Positions 22,330 through 34,629 of a DNA stretch of 64,000 nt are shown in pieces. The translations under genes were made by a program, and so were the position numbers. This DNA is from Mesorhabditis belari. Lineage: Eukaryota; Nematoda; Chromadorea; Rhabditida; Rhabditidae. The notes under the pieces are model-generated. The model was not told the origin of the DNA. It ran no database searches and saw only the letters and a program-made list of their open reading frames with translations. How positions within the stretch are numbered: position 1 is the first letter of the stretch; each line of letters opens with the position of its first letter. Where the stretch lies: NCBI GenBank assembly GCA_958450365.1, contig CAUEEP010000935.1, positions 1,748,001-1,812,000 of the forward strand, written 5' to 3'.

Positions 22330-23005
22330 TCATCTACAATCCCATTCAGCTAAGATTTGAATGAACTTTGTATAAAAGTAGAATAGATTGCAACAGTAAA
22401 GCCTTTCCTCAGTTGTTTCAAGTTCAAATCAGTACCTCTGAAAACCCCCGGCTAGAAATTTCCAGCTAAATATCTTCATTTTGTGCCATCTAAAAAGCAA
22501 AAGAGAAATCCCTGATTGGCGAGGTGTTTTTTGTGCAGCCGCGTAATCACTTGCGACCTGACAAACCACTCCGGTATAGAAGGTTTCCCTTTTCGAATCC
22601 GTAAAGAGAAAAGACCGAGCCGATTCACTCGTGTTTTGGAATGACTATACTCAAACTTTTAGAATGAATTTTTCTCTTAAATTTGGCTATATCTTTTCTA
22701 CAATTTCTACAGCTTTTTTTTAAACCAAAACAGCCAGGTGATCAAGGTTGAAAAGCGGATTTTCATTTTAATCCTTTATCTTTTAATCTTTATCTTTTAA
22801 TCTTTTTATATCTAGCAAATTATTGATAAATTGACTTTCTTACTTTAATTATTACATCATTTATCCGTTCGAAGAGCTTCAGCTTTTCATCTACAATCCC
22901 ATTCAGCTAAGATTTCAATGAGCTTTGTATGAAAGTAGAATAGATTTCAAACGGTAAAGCCTTTCCTCAGTAGTTTCAAGTTTAAATCAGTACCTCAAAA
23001 CCCGA
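22330..23005 (+). repeat. Pair of about 117-bp direct repeats
   Basis: 22,330-22,447 and 22,888-23,005 both start CATCTACAATCCCATTCAGC and both contain AAAGCCTTTCCTCAG. About 90% alike by eye, same orientation, 440 bp apart. Confidence 0.8.
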
Positions 23006-23726
23006 GCTAATTAAAACCCAGTGGTCAAAACAAAATTTCGGAAGTTTCGGAATGAAGGAATGAAGTTTTGCAAAAAAAAATGTCTGAAGAGAGATCTGAA
23101 ATCTCAATTTGGATTGGAAAAGAGGAAGTATTTATGGGTGAAAAGATGAGGAGAGACTGGAAGAGAGTAAAATTCTCGATCCAAATCTCGATCCAATATC
23201 ACTCTCTATCCATTTTTTCAAAAAAAGAGTGTTCCTCAAATATTTTTACAAGCGGGTGGATTTAAAAAATCTGAATTAGAGAGTGGGATTTTGGGGGAAA
23301 AGGGGATTCCAGAGATGTTCATTGATTTGGAAGAGTTATTTCGAGAGAATGTTTTAAGCAATTGCATTTCAAATCCTTTATCGCTTAGATTATGGAATCG
23401 AGTTATCATTCGCCTTTGCCATTGTTTTTGAAAGTTTAAGTTTTCAAAGAAGTAACCTATTTTGAAATCAATTAGATTCTTAAAGAGTTGTTTGTTGTGT
23501 CAAATTTGAGGCTAAGTAATTCACAAAAGAAGATCACAATTGTTAACATAATCTTACATTAAATCATAAACAAATCTTTTAAAAGCTGCATTTTCCTTTT
23601 GAAAAAATTCTAAATGAATAAAACGGCGGAAATTCGAATCCAACATTTTAAAGAATCGTCTTTCTCCAAAATTCTCTTTTCTTCTCAAATTCAACAATTC
23701 TCGTGTAGATCGATGAATGCAAATTA

Positions 23727-24332
23727 TTGGATTGGTGAATTGAAAACTGCGGGCTAGTGTCATACGTGACAGTTTGAGCACTTTCTTCAAAAGAAACCCA
23801 TTTGGTGCAATGGAAAGGTAGAGAACAAAAACAAGCATACCAAATCAGACGATCAAAACTGGTTCAAGAAAGCCAATTACAATACAAACTGCATTAAGCG
23901 AAACTACTAAGTGTATCTTTTGAATTGGCAAAGCCAATTTGATCCTCAACTCTATTGACCCGATTGGGTTCTTGTTGGTTTGTGAGAAGGAGACAAGGAG
24001 GACGGGACGTTGGCACTTTCTTCAAAAGAAACCCATTTTGGTGTCAATGGAAAAGTTGTAGAGAATCAAAAATGAGGCTTATAGCCAAATTTCCAAAAAG
24101 ATACACTTAGTAGTTTCGCTTAAAATGCAAGTTTTGTGAAATGAAATTTGTGAATTCGTAAATTTCGCATTTCTTCAAAACCAGTTTTTGAATCGTTCTG
24201 AAAATTAGGATATAAGCTTGATTTTTGATTCTCTACAACTTTTCCATTGACACCAAAATGGGTTTCTTTTGAAGAAAGTGCTCAAACTGTCACATATGAC
24301 AATAGCCGGTGGTTTTCAATTCACCAACCCAA
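23727..24332. mobile_element. Mariner-type palindromic element
   Basis: Tips TTGGATTGGTGAATTGAAAA and TTTTCAATTCACCAACCCAA. The arms with GAGCACTTTCTTCAAAAGAA appear three times, so this copy is rearranged or tandemly extended. The region 23,800-23,990 is a degraded copy of the arm seen intact at 24,009-24,290. Same family as 13,435-13,963. Confidence 0.8.
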
Positions 24333-25552
24333 GAGTAATAAAGAATTGAAGGAATTACCAAGAAAAAGTAGGGTAAGTAAGCCAAAAGCTTCACAAGTTT
24401 ACTTCAGTTTACTTCAGAAGCTTGCTATGTAAAAAGGTTTTTACCAGCAAGCAATTGGAATTTAAACATCAACAATACTATTAGATGCTTCAGTTATTAG
24501 AGCTTTAGTTTAAATGAAAATCTATCTCATAGGCAGACGCAAAAACACTAACGATCTTTCCACTAAGCAGCACAATCAAAAAAAGAACTCAAATTTGCAC
24601 GCGACTTGAGAATTTCATGAGAAAGATGTAAAGCTATGGGTATTAAGCTTTGTTGGGATGAGAGGCGCCAAAAAAGTATGAATAATTGAGTGATTTCGTG
24701 GCGGATTTCAAGGCATCTTTAGATGGAAGGAGACCTTGGGTGGAAAAAGAAGAACTCATTAATTACTTATTAAAAGAGAAAAAAGGAGAGACCAATGACT
24801 TCCAATAAGGAAAAGGGACATTGAGACAAGAGCTGCTCTTTTCACAAATGAAAACACTGATTTTGTTTTGATGAAATGAAGTGAATCAGTGTTTACGTCT
24901 ACCAAACTGATTCTCGATCAGAAAACACTCGATTCTATGTCTTTGAATTCAAAATTTGAGCTGTTCAGCGCTCGTAACTTGAAGACGGCTTTTAAATGAG
25001 TAGTCGGGCTTTGAGGATTCATAACTTTCTCTAGAGATAATACTAATCTAAACATTTGATATAGTTTTTAAGAGAACATTAATGGCTTTCAAATGCTACC
25101 AAATAGAGACTGATTTGTTTAACGAATCCTAAGAAAATCAAGAGACAAAACTCTAATTGTCATTCAAAAGGCACAAACTTTCTACAATTACTGATAGAAA
25201 AGAATAGCACTTATAAATATCAATGGAAATCTCTCACAGAGTTTTTTTTTGCTCAATTCACCCATCCTTTTCCCCTTGCCTATCCATTTCTCCATTCGTT
25301 TTCTGCTTGGAAAATTGTCAGTCAAAAATCCCCTTGGGGAGTAAAAAAAGCGAGTGGAAGAATCCATTGGTTTCCTTCAAAAAGGAAAAAAAAGGTAAAA
25401 GACAAAAAAAGAAGACGTTCGAATTTTCACAGAAGAGAGACGTGACGGGAATGGAAAGGAAAGGAATGGAAAGGAATGGAAAGGAAAAGAATGCGAAAGG
25501 AACCAATTGACCCCATCTTTGTGCTATCCCTTTTTCTCGATTTGGCGAAAAA

Positions 25553-25774
25553 TTGAAGGTGAGGGGGAAGATTGAATTGGCTTCTTTATACTTATCACAG
25601 TATAAAAAAAAGTTCTATAACAGTTCTACAATGTTGAAGCTGATCCTCGGACCTGAGCTGGAGCTGGAGCTTGTGAAACACTTTGGTGTTGGAGTTATGA
25701 CAGTTAGCGATCATTTGAAAGCGATTGGTAAAGTAAAAAAAGCTCGAGAAATGGATTCCGCATCTATTGAATGA
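25553..25774 (+). pseudogene. Mariner transposase relic (helix-turn-helix part)
   Basis: A 73-codon frame contains LVKHFGVGVMTVSDHLKAIG followed by KVKKAREMDS, matching the second helix-turn-helix and linker of mariner transposases (usual form: GV...T(I/V)..HLK.IGKVKK..K). The flanks do not extend the match and no tips were found. Confidence 0.65.
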
Positions 25775-26701
25775 TCGATTGAATAGATAACATAAAAGTT
25801 CTATAGTTGGGGTTGATTTCTCCGATGTTTAGGGTAAACTACGATTGAATGACAATCGTGGCGGCTTAGGCAGCCCAATCTCAGGCACTTTCCGACACAA
25901 AAAAAGCTCGTAGCTCAAAACAATTCAGAAGAAGTATGAACGAACCAAGAAATTAAGAAATTTGGAAAGCCTTTTGTAAATAGAATTCTTTCATACGCGC
26001 TTCGCAACACATTTATCTAAATTCCAAAGAAAGCAAAGACTAAAAAACTACGCGAAAAACGTGGAAAGGTAACAAATAGGCAAGAGCATAAAGAAACAAA
26101 GAAATTCACAAAGCGGTAAATTGAAGTGGAAAAGGAATCTTCAAAAAAAGTGCAACTGATCCTTTTTCCCTAGCGAAAAAACTTTTTCGACAAGGGAGTA
26201 CCGTTTAAAAAACACAGACAAAACAAGTGTGAAATAGAATTGACGTGCAACTCTCTAAAGAAAAGTTAAACCGAAATGGTTTATTATCGATTTACTAACG
26301 AAATTCGATTGTATTATATAACTTTAAACGTATTACTTTCTTGAGAATCAAAGAAATAGAATAGCCTGCATCCACAAGACTCAAAAAAAGTGAATGAAAG
26401 AATGGAAATACAATTGAATCAAGTGGTCAACTTATAGTCAGTTTTATATGAATATCAAGAAAAGAAAAAACGATCTTTTATTAGATTCTGTCGTTTTTTG
26501 GTGGCTCTTAATAAGCCGTCACTTTTCAGATTGGATTTTTACAACAATTTTCCTGGGAAAGGTGCTGAACAGAAGAAAACAGAACAGGTGAATGGATCTT
26601 AAAGCTGAAGCTATGCTAAAACCTCTGTCAACTACAATGGCTAATAGCTAGATTCGATTGTAGCTGACAAGATTCAATCTTGTCAGCTACATTCGATAAT
26701 A

Positions 26702-27470
26702 TTAGGCTGGCCCATAAGTCTTGGCAACACTTTGTTCTTTCGAAATAATTGTTTATGCGTTCGATATTTCCCGTTCTGTTTACATCCAAAAAGTCGGCTT
26801 ATCAGTCCCCTTTCAAAACATTTCATTCGCAGACGCCAATGCTTCTTCTATTTTTTTGATTTTACCCCAGATCTTCCACCAGGACATCCGAGACAGGTTA
26901 TGTTGTAAGCGTTCAAAAAAGGAGGAAAAGTAAGAGTAAAAGTATTAGGTTGGCAAGTTATCAACGATCGTTTTTAGGTAATGTGTTTTAAAACAATTTT
27001 CAAAAATTCAAAAAAGCCATCTTGTAGATTAAGGATAGGGCTTTTGAATGAAGCAAACCGTTTTTTGATTGGATAAGCCGTTTTTTCAGAAAACACATTA
27101 CCCAAAAACGATCGTTTATAACTTGCCAACCTAATAAGAGTAAGAGTAAGAGTAAAAGTCTTCTTTGTCGGTGGCCCAGAATAATATTGATTGAAATTGA
27201 AAACGTGTATGGCAATGACGCTCCTTCTCAAAACAATTCAACGTGGGTTTGCCAAGTTCAGAAATGGTGAGAATTCTCTTGAAGACGAAGAACGTGTGAG
27301 AAGACTTTCTCAATTGAAAAATGAAAAAAAAAAATTCTAAAAAAAATTCACGACAACCCTCAGATTTCTACTCGTGAAATAGCGGATGCGATTGGGCACT
27401 CACATTTAACAATTGAGGGAAATCAAAACTCCATCTTCATAGAAAAAATACTTTATAGTCTAGAGATTAA
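26702..27470 (+). pseudogene. Degraded mariner with a MITE inserted in it
   Basis: Begins TTAGGCTGGCCCATAAGTCT after a TA, a classical mariner tip. From 27,200 the broken frames spell FAKFRNGENSLEDEERVRRL, then KIHDNPQISTREIADAIG and HSHLTI, i.e. transposase N-terminal half, with stops and a slip at a poly-A run (27,320-27,343). No right tip was found. The 26,945-27,134 element lies inside. Confidence 0.7.
26945..27134. mobile_element. Mariner-type MITE, 190 bp
   Basis: Tips TTAGGTTGGCAAGTTATCAA and complement with TA on both sides. Arms continue through ACGATCGTTTTTGGGTAATG. Both flanks carry GTAAGAGTAAAAG-type simple repeat. Confidence 0.88.
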
Positions 27471-29639
27471 TACATTTTTTAAGAACAGCAAGAATTTGAT
27501 TTCAAAAATCTCCATTGATTTGCATATTTTTATGTGGCTTAGCTGATATTTCGTTTTCTTTTCTCGTAATTAATTAATCATCGTCGAAGTGACGTCGAAA
27601 AGAGGAATCGAGTGCACAAATTGATGTGTAATGAGACTCATGCAAAATGGGAAAAGGAAAAATAGGAAAAGAAATTTGGAAAATCTTTCATAATAGGGAA
27701 AAAAGATGATAAAGAAATGAAAGAGAAATGAAAGAGAAATGAAATGAAAGGGCTTAATTGGGGAAACTCATCCATTCCCTCAATTCCCCTTTGAGATACG
27801 CAACATAAAACCGATTCCTCCTAACTGGCATTTGATAGTTGAACTTTCAAGTATTCAGCAAAACTAATCGAACTTTCATCTCGACTCTGAAAAGATGAGA
27901 TAAAAGATTTGGGGAAGCGTTTGGCTTGGGTAATTGGTTCAATTGAATATTTGAGAACTATTTGAGAGAAAAGGAAAGCTGAATGGAATGCTGCATGGAA
28001 AGAAGCTTATCAGAGATATTCTAAAAGTCAATTTTGTTTGTTTCAATGAGTATTTCCCGAAATCTTGAAATCGGTTGAGTTTCCTGGCTTGACTTGGTCT
28101 AGCTGATAAGCTCTAGTTTTAGGTTTTAGGTTTGCTAAAGTAAATTACCTCGAAATCTTTATTTGATCACCGAAACGGTTTTCAAAATCTTTCTAGCTAT
28201 TCAGTGCTTTGGATAAAATGTCTAATTCTCCTAGTCAGATGTATGACCAAATGAGGCAAAAATTTGGCACAACGTTTCCGCTGAAAGTTTCCTTTTTATG
28301 GGTTTAAGTGTGTGAGGTTTTTCTCGAGGGAGACATTAACAGACATTCACACAGATGGATCCCCTTGCTCTCTTTCCAAAAATCCACTCACAATTTATTG
28401 AGAAACTGGGGTTTTATTCAATAGATCAGTTGGACAATAACCTAAAGTTTTTATGAAATAATGAGTTTAAAAATTGAATCATTTGAATCTCTTTCAGATG
28501 GCTTTTAAAAGAAAAGAAAAACACTTCTGAAAGTCGAACTTTGATTTAGATTAGAGGAAATCTTATATCTCTATTAAACTCTGAAATTTTCAAAATCTGA
28601 ATCCAAAGAACAAAGATTGTACGATTGTACGATTGTACGAACAAAGATTGTGATGTCCAAAGAGTCCAAAGAACATTGTACAGAATTGGGAAGTGTTCAA
28701 GTTTAATTCCGAATAAGTTCTCAACAAATAAGTTTGATTCAAGTTCAAGTTGAATTCAAGTTCAAGTTTGATTCCAAAAGAAGGGAGATTTTGGAAAATG
28801 ACATGAAGCCGCTTCTGGAATGAACTTTAACTGAAAAAAAAGTGAAAAACTTCTCAAGAGGGACTTCTCAAACAACTTCTCGAGATCTTTTGGATAGATG
28901 ACATGGATGATTTGATGGAAAAGAAAAGGATAAAGACATGGAAAAATCACCTCAATCTTGCGGTGAGTAGTCACACAGGAGGAGCAATTGAAACTCGATA
29001 GAAAGGGGATTGGGGAAAAAAAAGACTAAAAGGGGAAGTGGCCACAACAAATCGAATCTCACCTCTTTCTTTTTTTTCCAATCCTTTCCATTCTTTTACT
29101 TCTACGGCACTTCTAAGCATCAACATCTCTTTTTCGCTTTTCTTTTCTCATTTTCTTCACATAAAGAGCTCTCAGTTTTAGATGGGATTTCGAGTATTCC
29201 ACCAATCCTTTTTCCCATTTGTTCATGAGTTTACGAGATGAACTATAAAAGACTTCAACTCTTCAAGCGGCTTTTCGACGATGAAATTCAATTGGTTTAG
29301 CAAGCTTTGTGGAGATCGAAAAACAATTTCGAGAAAACATTTTTTGGAGGAGATTTGGTAAGGTGTAATTTCTCAAATATAGTGATGTTGTTAGCGATTA
29401 CTTACAAAATAAAAACGAAATGAACGAACAAATAAAAATCCTAAAATTAATTTTAAAAAAGACAAGAAGGGTTTAAAATAAGTTTACTACAGATCTAAGC
29501 TTTCCTGTACTTTGATAACTTCAAAGGAGATCAAATTAAGCGTTGCAAAAAGCTGGAATTTCCGAAAAGTATAATCAAATCTAATAGGCTCTAGTTTTCT
29601 TAAAACAGATTAAGGTTTAGCTTGAAATTTTTCTTGGAA

Positions 29640-29812
29640 TAAGAAAACTGGGAAAGTTGGGAAAGAGAAGGAAGGAAGGAAAGGGAAGGAAGGAAAGGAA
29701 GGAAAGGAAGGAAAGGAAGGGAAGGAAGGGAGGGAAGGAAAGAAAGGAAAGAAAGGAAAGAAAGGAAAGGATGGAAAGAAAGGAAAGGAAGGAAAGGAAG
29801 GAAAGGAAAGTA
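29640..29812. repeat. GGAAGGAAA purine microsatellite
   Basis: About 170 bp of GGAAGGAAA/GGAAAGAAA units. It leaves all frames open on both strands; not a gene. Confidence 0.92.
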
Positions 29813-31691
29813 AGCACTTTACGAGATAACTTATATAACTTACAGGCTTCTATGATATCAATCAAGTCTCAATCTTACTTTCAATAACGCTTTGTCTATT
29901 GGTCAAGATGTCAAGCCAAAATCCAAAGTTATAACACTAATTCAAGAATGGATAGCGAGCACTTTAGTCATCAAAACTGGGCAAGTGTTGTGGTCATCAA
30001 AATCTTTCTCTAGGTCACCTAGAGAAATACTACCCTTATTACCCATTCAAAGATTTATGAAAACAAGATTAACCCACTCGATCATCTTTCATTTAAAGAG
30101 TACAAATAGATGAATATTCATTTCTTGCTCGTTATTCTTACTCTTATTGCAAAATTGAATATGATTTTCGATTCAATCGGACATGTTGCTTGATGGAAAA
30201 ATTCCGTGCAGTAAAGTAACAATTCCATTTTTTATGCGATCGTCAAGATGTTGTTAAATTTTACTGCAAATGAAAAATGAAAGTCTTTTTTGGAAACGAA
30301 AGAAAAGTTTCACTTTGAAAAGTGGAATTAGATTCAAAAAAATGGGTAGAGAAAAGGATCGGTGTTCACGAAAAAGTTTGGTGTCACATTTCGCGGTCAG
30401 GTGTAACTTTGAGCTTTAGAGATCATTCACCAACTTCACATAAATCGAAAAAGAATCCATCTTTTGAGTACTTTTGGGACATTCAGCAGTTTTGAGTATA
30501 TTCATTAACTTTATGAGACAAGTGATAAAACGAATGCTTGCTTTGAGGCAAAAACTAGACGAGATAAGTTCATGTACCTCGCCGACTTCAGTTTTATCTA
30601 TCTTCCAAAAAGTTTGATATGAAATTTTTCTAACAATATATGGAAAATTCCGTGCATTAAAGCTCTTTTGAGTTTCGCTGTTGTATCTGAAAGTCTTACT
30701 GTCGACAGTCTTGTCAATTCTGACTGGCGAACATTGAAAAATTCAATCTTTTATCAATCAATCAATTTTTTATTCAATCTTGTATACAATAGACTTTTAC
30801 CAATTGTATACAGTAGAAAACCTAGATCTCCACGAACTTTTGGCGTCTAGGACTTAGCAGCAAGATTTAAAGCGAAGCTCTGCACAAATTTAGACTTTAA
30901 TTTAAGACTTGAGATTTGCGCTAGATTTCAGAAGATTTCGCAAGATGTTTTACGTGGAATCAGTCAGTCAGTCACGGGAATTAATAAAATTCTGGGTTTA
31001 GCTTTTCGCCTAAAAATTAACTCTAAAAAACAACCCACTTACCACTAGGTGAGTTAAAGCAACCTTTGAACAAGAAGCAGCTGTTAACGAAATTATGACG
31101 CGAAAACCCGTGTTGCAATGGGTCATGCAATGTGCCGCAAAAACATTTTCAGAGAATCCGCATAAATATTTTTTTCTCGTAAACAAAGGAGAGCTGAAGA
31201 TAACTCTTGAAAGAGATGAGATCTTTATCTGAAGGAGAAGGAGGACAAGGAGTGGATGTGGGTGTCATATTCGATTCGGGTGGGCGCCCTTCTCATCCCA
31301 CTGCTTCGTCGAGAGGCTAATTGGAGAGACGACTACGAGAAAATGAAAGTAAAAAGAGGACATCATCAACCATTTCTCTTCCTTTACCCTTTCAGCCTTT
31401 CCCCGAAAATCCCCCAGAATATCCCTGCGGCAGGGTGTGTGCAAAAAGGTGTTTCGATCTCGTGCGCGTGAAAGAAAAGACAACGTGGCATCTCAAAGAT
31501 AAATTAGTACGAGAATCAACGATTCTGCAAAAAAAAAGGAGGGTGCAACGATGAAAAGCCGTAAATTTCGATGAATGCGTTAAAAAGTTAATCACCAGAA
31601 GAAGCTGAATCCATTAGCTATCACCATTTTTAATCACAGTAAACTTTACAGTAGAAGCTTATCGGTCAAGTTGGCGCTGAATAGAAATCCA

Positions 31692-32176
31692 GGGAGTGGG
31701 ACAAATGCGACCTTTTTTTGCGCACCCGGACATTTGCGCACCATTTTTTTCCGCACTTAGCCCATTAGCGCACATTTTTTCGCGTTTTAAAAAAGCTCTA
31801 AAAGCTAATATTAACCAATTTCTATTCCAAAAGTTGTTTTTCTAGGTAATTTGAGGGTGTCCATTTCAAATTTTGACATAATAGAGCGTGTGGAACCAAT
31901 TTGAAAGACAAAACGGCTAGGTCAAATTACAGAAAATTGTCGATTTTTCTCTTTGTATAACTCCGTCCGTTTGCTTCCACAAGCTCTGATATGCTAAAAT
32001 TTCGATTCTACGCCTTAAAATTACCTAGTAAAACAACTTTTGGAATAGAAATTCGTTAATATTAGCTTTTAGAGCTTTTTTAAAACGCGAAAAAAGGTGC
32101 GCTAATGGGCAAAGTGCGGAAAAAAAGGTGCGCAAATGTCGGGTGCGCAAAAAAAGGTAGCATTTGTCCCACTCCC
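31692..32176. mobile_element. Fold-back element, subfamily A, copy 3
   Basis: GGGAGTGGGACAAATGCGAC tips. Target duplications GAAATCCA (31,684-31,691) and GAAATCAA (32,177-32,184) differ at one base. It lies 410 bp upstream of mbf-1. Confidence 0.88.
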
Positions 32177-32585
32177 GAAATCAAACATCACACAGCTAGC
32201 TGAATAGCTCTTAAAATAAGCACAAATTTAACCATTCAAAGTTCTTCAGCTGTTTAATTGAATATCTTTAAATTTGTCGTAAAACTCCGGAAAATTTTAA
32301 AACTAGTCGCGTTTTCTTGCATTTGCGGGCTTCCAGCTTTAACTTTTCCAACTGCTAGAATTTACTCCTCAATTTTGTTGAAAATCTCTATAAACTTATC
32401 TAGTTTGTAAATTCGAGAAGAAACCCCGTAAAAACCCAATTTATGTTATGGAAGCTTTGATAATCTGCCTAAACATCTAGTTTGGCATCTTGTTTTATTG
32501 ATTAGCTCTTTTTATTTTCGGTTTAATCTTTTATCATTCCTACTAGTACGATTTTGATGGTTTTAGTGAGTGAAATCTTGCCAAG

Positions 32586-34050
32586 ATGTCGAAATCAGCT
32601 CCAATCTTCTCGGACGCCGACGCCAACACGACTGTCATCATCAGCAAGCGGGGTCCCGTTTCGAAGACGTTGAAGTCACAGGCGCGCATCTAATTTCTGA
32701 TTCTTTTCTTTTAATTTTTCTTTCTTCAAAACCAGTTTTTCTGGGGTAATTTGATGCGTAGATTCCGAAAAGCACAACGAGAGCTTGGGGAAAATGAGTT
32801 TTAAGCAAAGTTTCAGGGCTCCAAAGTGCGCGCTCATACAGTGTGATGAGAGGGATGTACATAGGGAAGAGGTCTAAAAATGGTCTCTCAAAACATTTTT
32901 GAGACCAAAAACTTCTTCTGGCATAATTTAACCTATTGATTACGTTTCTGTTCCAATTGGAATATTTAAGTTAGAAAGTTAGAAAATTAATATTTAGTGG
33001 CTAAAAATGGTTTTGACTCTAGTTTTGATCTGAAAAAGTGCCCCAATAGTCGATAGCTGGAAGTACACTATAGAAGCGCGCACTTTGGAGCCCCAAAACT
33101 TGGCTTAAAAAGCATTTTCCTAAGTTCTCGTTGTGTTTTTCGGAATCTACGCATAAAACTACCCCAGAAAAAGTGGTTTTGAAGGAGAAAAAAAAGTGCC
33201 CCCCCCCCCCCCCTCAAACTTTATTAGTGCCATGGTTTCTAGCCAAACAACGATTAAAAATTAATAACCTTTTAGTTCTAAAAGCCAAAAATTCACGCTC
33301 AAGTAAACTCGACATAAATTTTTCAAATTGAACTTAAACAATGACTAAGCAAAAAGCAAATCATTGTTAAACGATATTAAGCGTTTACATATTGTTGTTG
33401 ACAATCAATTTTAGGCGGCTATTAATGCAGCGTTGCGCTCGGGTGGTCCAGTGGATACGCAGAAGAAAATTATGGCTGGAGGAAATCGACAACACACTTC
33501 TAACAAGGTAGAAAATTTTATTGATAAATTTGTTTCATAAGTTTTTAATTTTTAGGACACGGCTCGTCTTGACGAAGAAACCGAGCAGCTTCATCATGAT
33601 CGAGTGTCTCTTTCGCTTGGAAAGGTGTTTTTTCTTAGATTATCAATATGCAATTTGCTTTTAGGTGATGCAGCAAGCTCGTGCTGTCAAGGAGTGGACC
33701 CAGAAAGAACTTGCTACTAAAGTTAACGAGAAGCCACAGGTGAGAAACGATTAGGATTGAGTTCATAGATTTTTAAAAGCCAGCTCTCACTAGAAAATTT
33801 TTTAAATCGAATTATCGGAGCAACTCTAAAATTCCTGATACCCGAGTGGAACATTGAAGTGTTTATTGCATTATTTTAAGGTTGTCGCTGAATACGAAAA
33901 CGGTAAGGCTGTTCCCAATCAGCAAATTCTGGCCAAGATGGAGCGTGCGCTTGGAGTGAAGCTTCGTGGAAAGGTTTCATTTTTTAAACACTACATCTAA
34001 TATTTGTGTTTTAGGACATCGGAGAGCCACTTGGACCTGCCAAAAAATAA
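32586..34050 (+). CDS. mbf-1: Multiprotein-bridging factor 1 (EDF1/MBF1 family)
   Basis: Six exons: 32586-32681, 33415-33507, 33556-33624, 33665-33739, 33881-33973, 34015-34050; 153 residues, close to the usual 145-155. The N-terminal MBF1 part is present ([45 protein letters not shown]). The Cro/C1-type helix-turn-helix follows ([50 protein letters not shown]). MBF1 bridges gene-specific activators and TBP and also associates with ribosomes; it acts in nucleus and cytoplasm. All later introns are short GT-AG. Intron 1 is 733 bp, holds an inverted repeat and begins GC. Identity is near certain; only the GC donor needs transcript support. Confidence 0.96.
32690..33230. repeat. Head-to-head pair of dispersed repeat R in mbf-1 intron 1
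   Basis: One copy runs on the minus strand (about 32,875 down to 32,720) and one on the plus strand (33,075-33,230). Shared sequence includes CACTTTGGAGCCCCAAAACT and CTAAGTTCTCGTTGTG. About 200 bp of unrelated DNA, starting with GGTCTCTCAAAACATTTTTG, separates them. The transcript could form a long hairpin. Confidence 0.8.
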
Positions 34051-34182
34051 ATGGTGGAGGGACGATGAAGATGGTAAATATGAAAATAGTGCTTTTTAAA
34101 GATTTTTGTATATATTTTTTGCTGGTATATCCGATGAGGATTGATCATGTTCATAGGTATGTTGTTTATTCTGCTAGTATTC

Positions 34183-34188
34183 AATAAA
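34183..34188 (+). terminator. mbf-1 polyadenylation signal
   Basis: AATAAA 133 bases after the mbf-1 stop codon, followed by a T-rich stretch. It is the only canonical hexamer in the short gap to the converging neighbour. Confidence 0.6.
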
Positions 34189-34629
34189 GGTTGTTTAATC
34201 ATTTAGCACAATCAGGCAGAAACAAATTCGCTTGTTGTCTCTACAACTGGTTGATTAGGTTGCCAAACTTTGAGTGCTGCAACGTCTTATGGCTTATTCT
34301 ATGACTTGATTTTTAAGAATTGAAGGTGCTTGATTAGTTTAGCCAAACTTTATTGAATGATTACCCAACCGGAAAACGTAATGTGCAATATCACTAATCC
34401 CAATAAAAGAAACCGGGACCCAGAAAATAAGTGACCTTGCAAGTGGATATTCTTGATTTAATGAGTTAAAACAATGAGCTTTTAAGCTGTTTCACAACCT
34501 CCTCACGACAAAGACTCTAAATGGTGAAATCACAAAAGAAAACGATAACAAAATAAGCCTGAACACCTTAAACATCATCTCAACTGTAAATGGAATTCGA
34601 TAAAAGCGCAATCATTGGAGCCAGATACT

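Larger units (their letters stand above)
19492..32585. other. Gene desert of about 13 kb
   Basis: No chain of exons with consistent phase was found on either strand. It contains the repeats listed separately. Between about 27,480 and 31,690 only simple repeats were recognised, including GATTGTAC at 28,617-28,640. A GC-richer block at 31,240-31,560 has open frames on both strands but no splice partners, so nothing is called there. Confidence 0.5.

Noticed and set aside
29617..29887. Frames on both strands over the GGAAGGAAA tract
   Set aside because: Microsatellite translation (Phe/Leu/Ser or Lys/Glu/Arg), no gene context.
31256..31595. Overlapping frames on both strands in a GC-richer block
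   Set aside because: Neither strand shows neighbouring exons in phase; codon pattern not convincing.
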